64,000 nucleotides of DNA from Bacteroidota bacterium (lineage in GTDB: Bacteria; Bacteroidota; Bacteroidia; Chitinophagales; Saprospiraceae). The position numbers and the translations under genes were made by a program. The stretch is taken from the NCBI GenBank assembly GCA_017857395.1, contig JAFMDF010000010.1:1-64000 (forward strand), read 5' to 3'. Positions 59,638-64,000 of this stretch are shown here, in pieces. Position 1 is the first letter of the stretch. The number at the start of each line of letters is the position of its first letter. The notes under the pieces are model-generated. The model worked only from the letters and a program-made list of their open reading frames with translations. It was not told the origin of the DNA and did not search any database.

Positions 59638-60267
59638 ATGCAAAAACAATTCAAAGAGGTCATCACTACCGAAGCACAACTGCGGGCAATCATGGGTACA
59701 CCAAGTGAGGTGGTCAAAAACAAGACCATTACTATCCTCGATAAACATTGCCGAAAATTCATCGAACATTCTCCTTTTCTAACCATCGCCTCCACGAATG
59801 CCAAAGGAGAAGCAGACGTTTCCCCCAAAGGTGATCCTGCTGGTTTTGTAAAAGTATTGGATGACAGGACGCTAGCGATTCCTGAAAGATTAGGCAATAA
59901 AAGAGCAGATACCTTTGTCAATATTTTGCATAATCCAGGCGTAGGTTTATTATTTTTTATTCCAGGAATCAAAGAAACTTTAAGAGTAAACGGAAAGGCG
60001 CAAATTGTAACTGATTTAGCAATTAGAGAGCAATTAGCCGTTAAAAATAAACTACCTAAATTTGCCTTAATTGTTCAGGTAGAAGAAGCATTTATGCACT
60101 GCTCAAAATGTATGATTCGGTCTAAATTCTGGACGGATATTGACCCTGGTATTCGGCAGAAAGTCCCAAGTTTAGCGGAAATAATTATTGACCATGCTAA
60201 GCTAGATGCGCCTGTTGAACAAGTTGAAATTTATCTGAAGGACAGTGAAAAGAACCACCTTTATTAA
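59638..60267 (+). CDS. Pyridoxamine 5'-phosphate oxidase family protein
   Basis: FIEHSPFLTIASTNAKGEADVSPKGDPAGFVKVLDDRTLAIPERLGNKRADTFVNIL. Confidence 0.88.
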   Translation: MQKQFKEVITTEAQLRAIMGTPSEVVKNKTITILDKHCRKFIEHSPFLTIASTNAKGEADVSPKGDPAGFVKVLDDRTLAIPERLGNKRADTFVNILHNPGVGLLFFIPGIKETLRVNGKAQIVTDLAIREQLAVKNKLPKFALIVQVEEAFMHCSKCMIRSKFWTDIDPGIRQKVPSLAEIIIDHAKLDAPVEQVEIYLKDSEKNHLY

Positions 60268-60286
60268 TTGATACAAATACGATAAA

Positions 60287-61120
60287 ATGAAAACGCATTT
60301 ATTATTTTCCCTTAGTTTTATAGTTCTATTATTCGCGTGTCAAGAAAGTGAATATGTGCCTGAAGGATTAAGAAAATTAACTCCTGAGGAAATGATTACA
60401 AAAGCCGAACAAGGAGATTGGGGAAATGCAGGAGAAGTGGTACTGAAAGATGAAAAAGGAAATGTCATTCCAAGAGATTCGCTTCGGAAGATTACGGATT
60501 TTGATGCATTTTGGACAGACCCTTATGCGGATGAAGATGGAAAAGTGGTGGAAGCGATTATGAGGCAAGCGACTCCAGCAGACAAACAACTAAGAGATAG
60601 GATTAACCGAATTATGAATCAAGGACCAGATGTAAAAATGGTAGAGGTAGATTGTGCGAATAAACAAGATTTTTTACAAGCGATTTATGAAAGCGACCAA
60701 TATAAGCGTACCGAAAGAGTAGACCCGAAAGTAGACCATGAAAACTTAGGAAAGATTGTTAGCTTTTTAGAGAAATGTGGCGTGCCTAAAAAAGCAGAAG
60801 TGAGTGAAGTACAAATGGCAGCTATTTGGGCAGTTCTACAACATGGCAGTCTTCGCTACAGGAAACAATATTTGCCGATGTTAACAGCAGCAGCCAAACG
60901 AGGAGATATGGACAAAGGCGTTATTGGAATGATGAAAGACCGAAATTTAATGGACGAAGGCAAACCACAAATTTATGGCACACAAATTAGAGGTAACCAA
61001 TTGTATACTTTATTCAATCCTGAATTTGTCAATAAAAGAAGAAAAGAGATTGGTTTAGGACCGATTCAGGAATATTTGGATAGATGGAATATTGTTTTTG
61101 AGATACCGCAAAAGGAATAG
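60287..61120 (+). CDS. Hypothetical lipoprotein
   Basis: Lipobox-like LLFSLSFIVLLFACQ. Confidence 0.7.
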   Translation: MKTHLLFSLSFIVLLFACQESEYVPEGLRKLTPEEMITKAEQGDWGNAGEVVLKDEKGNVIPRDSLRKITDFDAFWTDPYADEDGKVVEAIMRQATPADKQLRDRINRIMNQGPDVKMVEVDCANKQDFLQAIYESDQYKRTERVDPKVDHENLGKIVSFLEKCGVPKKAEVSEVQMAAIWAVLQHGSLRYRKQYLPMLTAAAKRGDMDKGVIGMMKDRNLMDEGKPQIYGTQIRGNQLYTLFNPEFVNKRRKEIGLGPIQEYLDRWNIVFEIPQKE

Positions 61121-61150
61121 AAACATCGGAACTATTTAAATTATAGCAAT

Positions 61151-61402
61151 ATGAAGAAAGAAGAACTGCAAAAACTAAGTACAGATAAGTTACAGGAAAA
61201 GGTAAATGGACACAAAACCTTAATTGGTATTTCTATCGCACTTACTGCTTTTTTTGCCTATATTGTAATCACAGATTACCTAAACGGAAAAGAGGCTGAA
61301 ATGATTAATTGGATTATGATTCCTTGTCTATTTACAGGACTTGCAACTTTATTCCCAGAATTAAAAGCCATCCAGAAAGAACTAGTAACTAGAAAAAATT
61401 GA
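61151..61402 (+). CDS. Hypothetical small two-TM protein
   Basis: Two hydrophobic segments; short spacing to following gene. Confidence 0.6.
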   Translation: MKKEELQKLSTDKLQEKVNGHKTLIGISIALTAFFAYIVITDYLNGKEAEMINWIMIPCLFTGLATLFPELKAIQKELVTRKN

Positions 61403-62103
61403 TAAAATCCATTAAACTATATGGCGACCAAGCCATCCTCATCAATTTTGAACAAAAAATTGACCCTGCTATTAATGCAGCAGTCATTGCTTTGAAAAAT
61501 GCCATTGAAGCAGCAACTATTTCAGGGATTACCTTTATGATTCCTGCCTATTGTTCTTTAACTATTGGCTATAACCCTGCGGTAATTGAATATGAAATTT
61601 TAGTAAAAGTCATCAAACAAATTGCAGCGAATGCACTAGATACAAATGATAGTAATCCTAATCAACAGAAAGTAAGACAGTTAAAAATTCCTGTTTGTTA
61701 CGAACTTCCTTATGCTTTGGACTTAAAAGAATTAAGCGAAACTAAAAACTTACCGACTGAAGAAATAATTAGTATTCATACCAGCCAAACCTATAAAGTC
61801 TATATGTTAGGTTTTATGCCTGGTTTTGTATTTATGGGAAAAATAGTTTCCAAATTGGAGTGCAATCGAAAAGTAACGCCAAGACTAAGGGTGCCTGCAA
61901 GTTCAGTTGGTATTGCTGGTTTTCAAACAGGAATTTATCCAACGGCTTCTCCTGGTGGCTGGCAAATTTTAGGTAGAACGCCCTTAAAAATATTTAACCC
62001 ACAAAAAGAAAACCCTTTTTTGTTTCAAGCAGGAGACGAAGTAACTTTTTACTCGATTACGACAGATGAATTTATAAAAATTGAAAAAGAAGACAACCAA
62101 TGA
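61399..62103 (+). CDS. pxpB: 5-oxoprolinase subunit B
   Basis: YGDQAILINFEQKID; VYMLGFMPGFVFMG; PRLRVPASSVGIAGFQTGIYPTASPGGWQILGRTP; TTG start. Confidence 0.93.
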   Translation: MIKSIKLYGDQAILINFEQKIDPAINAAVIALKNAIEAATISGITFMIPAYCSLTIGYNPAVIEYEILVKVIKQIAANALDTNDSNPNQQKVRQLKIPVCYELPYALDLKELSETKNLPTEEIISIHTSQTYKVYMLGFMPGFVFMGKIVSKLECNRKVTPRLRVPASSVGIAGFQTGIYPTASPGGWQILGRTPLKIFNPQKENPFLFQAGDEVTFYSITTDEFIKIEKEDNQ

Positions 62104-62534
62104 AACCAATCAACTTCAGTAAATCCTTTCAACTATTTTGGGGAAGTATTCCATTGATTTGGTTAGCGACTTTATTATTGCCTGCCGAAGTAATAGATAT
62201 CCAATTTCATGACACGTATTGGGTGATTGCCTATTATCATTTGGCAATTCCGATTACTATTTTATTAGCAGGTATAGGTTTATTATATTGGTTGTTTAGA
62301 AAGAAAGAATTGATTCAATGGATGACCATTTTTCATACTTTAATTACGATTCTACCAATTTTGGTATTATTTATAAAATGTGGATTTCCTAAGGAAGATG
62401 GAGTAGGAGATTATATTGAAGGAGATGCTATAAGTCGGAGTATACCTTATCTAATCTTATTACTACTATTCATTTTTGGACAAATTTTATTCGTACTCAA
62501 TTTATTAATAGCCTTATTCAAAAAAAGGGATTGA
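62100..62534 (+). CDS. Hypothetical membrane protein
   Basis: Four hydrophobic segments; overlaps pxpB stop by 4 nt. Confidence 0.6.
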   Translation: MKPINFSKSFQLFWGSIPLIWLATLLLPAEVIDIQFHDTYWVIAYYHLAIPITILLAGIGLLYWLFRKKELIQWMTIFHTLITILPILVLFIKCGFPKEDGVGDYIEGDAISRSIPYLILLLLFIFGQILFVLNLLIALFKKRD

Positions 62535-62597
62535 TTGTAAATGTAACAGATAATAAATAATGTGTATAACTGCAGAGTATTTCTATAGTATACAAAT

Positions 62598-62663
62598 CAT
62601 CCGTGGAGGTTATCCGTGGAAAATTATACGTACTTTAATTTCCACGGATAATCTCCACGGATG
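62598..62663. repeat. Inverted repeat (ATCCGTGG family)
   Basis: catccgtggaggttatccgtggaaa / tttccacggataatctccacggatg (1 mismatch). Confidence 0.8.
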
Positions 62664-62714
62664 AAAACTTACACATTCTATTTTTCTATCCTCGTTAAAA
62701 AATATCCGAAATAA

Positions 62715-63602
62715 ATGACCATCTTCCATTTCCAAAAAGCAGGTCTCCAAACGACAATTCAAGACAAAGGAAGAATAGGCTACCAATCCTATGGTGTTCC
62801 TGTCAGCGGCGTAATGGATAAAAAAGCGGCTGCTTTGGCAAATGAATTAGTGGAGAATACACCAGAAACCCCAGTTTTAGAAATAACCTTGTTAGGCCCA
62901 ACCATCAAAATAATGGGCGATTGCCAAATAGCGATTACAGGTGCTGATTTATCACCAAAAGTCAATCAACAACCGATTTTATTATATAAAACCATCCAAT
63001 TAAAAGATGGAGATACCTTATCCTTTGGTGCTGTAAAAAACGGTTGTCGAGCTTATTTAGCGATTAGAGGAAACTGGCAAATCAAAAAATGGTTGGATAG
63101 TTATAGTGCTTTACCTTATAGTGGTGATGCCGCAATGCCAGATAGTTTAATTCAAAAAGGAACGACTTTACAAGTTGAAACGATTCCTGCTATTGCTATT
63201 AAAAATATACCTAAAGATGCCCAACCGAACTTCCGAAAAAGAGTAAGAATTCGAGTATTACCTGGCCCCGAATTTGAAGAATTTTCTCCCTATACCATTG
63301 CCTATTTTTTTAGCAGAGGCTATCAATTAACGAATGATTCTAACCGAATGGGCTACCGTTTAGATGCGACTTTGATTGATTTTAAACCGAAAAGAGAAGT
63401 GATTTCTTCAGGCATTATGCCTGGTACCATCCAAATTACGAGCGCTGGACAACCTGTTATATTAATGATGGATGCGCAAACGGTTGGCGGATATTATCGA
63501 ATAGCGAATGTTGTCTCAGCTGATTTAGATAAATTAGCACAATTGAAACCTGGAGATGAAGTATGGTTTTCTTTGGTTAGATTGGAAGAGCTAGTCGATT
63601 GA
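62715..63602 (+). CDS. pxpC: 5-oxoprolinase subunit C
   Basis: FQKAGLQTTIQDKGRIGYQSYGVPVSGVMDKKAAALANELV; RVLPGPEFEEF; GIMPGTIQITSAGQPVILMMDAQTVGGY. Confidence 0.94.
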   Translation: MTIFHFQKAGLQTTIQDKGRIGYQSYGVPVSGVMDKKAAALANELVENTPETPVLEITLLGPTIKIMGDCQIAITGADLSPKVNQQPILLYKTIQLKDGDTLSFGAVKNGCRAYLAIRGNWQIKKWLDSYSALPYSGDAAMPDSLIQKGTTLQVETIPAIAIKNIPKDAQPNFRKRVRIRVLPGPEFEEFSPYTIAYFFSRGYQLTNDSNRMGYRLDATLIDFKPKREVISSGIMPGTIQITSAGQPVILMMDAQTVGGYYRIANVVSADLDKLAQLKPGDEVWFSLVRLEELVD

Positions 63603-63625
63603 TTTATTAACAGTTGATAGTTTTT

Positions 63626-63694
63626 GTTGCCATGTTACGATGTTGCAATGTTGTCAGCTTGATGAAAAAAATCGCAACATGGTAACATCGCAAC
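63626..63694. repeat. Period-8 CATGTTAC word repeat, inverted pair
   Basis: gttgccatgttacgatgttgcaatgttg ... cgcaacatggtaacatcgcaac. Confidence 0.75.
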
Positions 63695-63775
63695 TTTTAG
63701 CTAACTTTGCACTTATTTTAATTCAATAATATAAGTTTCGAACTCGAAACTCGCAACCCGTAACTCGCAACTCAC

Positions 63776-64000
63776 ATGGAAAAGCTGACAAAGCAAACCA
63801 TTAATATCATTCGAACAACCCAACGTAATAATATTGACCTCACGCAATTGGCGGATAATAAAGCGAATGTATTACTGAGTTTGAATGCGATTATGATTAC
63901 TTTTTTATTACCAATGATTTTGTCGAATATAGAAGTTATCATTCAAGGTTATTTATTCATACCGCTAATTATTTTATCTATTACTTGTTTTTCGACCATC
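63776..64000 (+). CDS. N-terminus of a probable Pycsar effector family (DUF5706-like) membrane protein, truncated by window end
   Basis: MEKLTKQTINIIRTTQRNNIDLTQLADNKANVLLSLNAIMITFLLPMIL..., open to 64000 (75 codons); LADNKANxxLSxNAxxI motif; absent from the ORF track. Confidence 0.65.
   Translation, partial: MEKLTKQTINIIRTTQRNNIDLTQLADNKANVLLSLNAIMITFLLPMILSNIEVIIQGYLFIPLIILSITCFSTI

Noticed and set aside
1-64000. CRISPR array or cas genes
   Set aside because: No regularly spaced 25-40-bp repeats with unique spacers; period-7/8 words and coding tandem repeats do not fit, and no Cas motifs were seen.

Overview
64-kb chromosomal window from a Bacteroidota-like genome (gliding-motility C-terminal domain, TonB receptor, OmpA, LytTR regulator; low GC). 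Most of it is ordinary housekeeping or envelope gene content: sigma factors, ddl, glmM, PDH E2, pxpABC, acyl-CoA ligase. The most unusual locus is at the left edge. A retron-type reverse transcriptase (513-1910; NAxxH, YADD and VTG motifs, with a long basic coiled-coil N-terminal extension) is preceded by a structured ncRNA (about 196-436) that I could fold by eye: a1/a2 pairing, two msr-like hairpins and a long msd-like hairpin. A diverged second copy of that ncRNA's 3' part lies 326 bp further upstream (47-101), so the RT seems to have at least two tandem, partly variable ncRNA units, and the array may continue past the window edge. Other points of interest: a Cav-like TLEGWAD ion channel; a eukaryote-like DES1 sphingolipid desaturase; a riboswitch-like leader before an alpha-oxoamine synthase; two MITE-like elements, one with a 7-bp target duplication; a GTAG-type REP/BIME hairpin family; period-7/8 intergenic word repeats, one apparently captured in frame in an ABC permease; a degenerate Clp-like AAA+ protein; a giant YegP/DUF1508 repeat protein; and the start of a probable Pycsar-effector-family protein at the right edge. 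All family assignments are from reading motifs and were not confirmed by database search.
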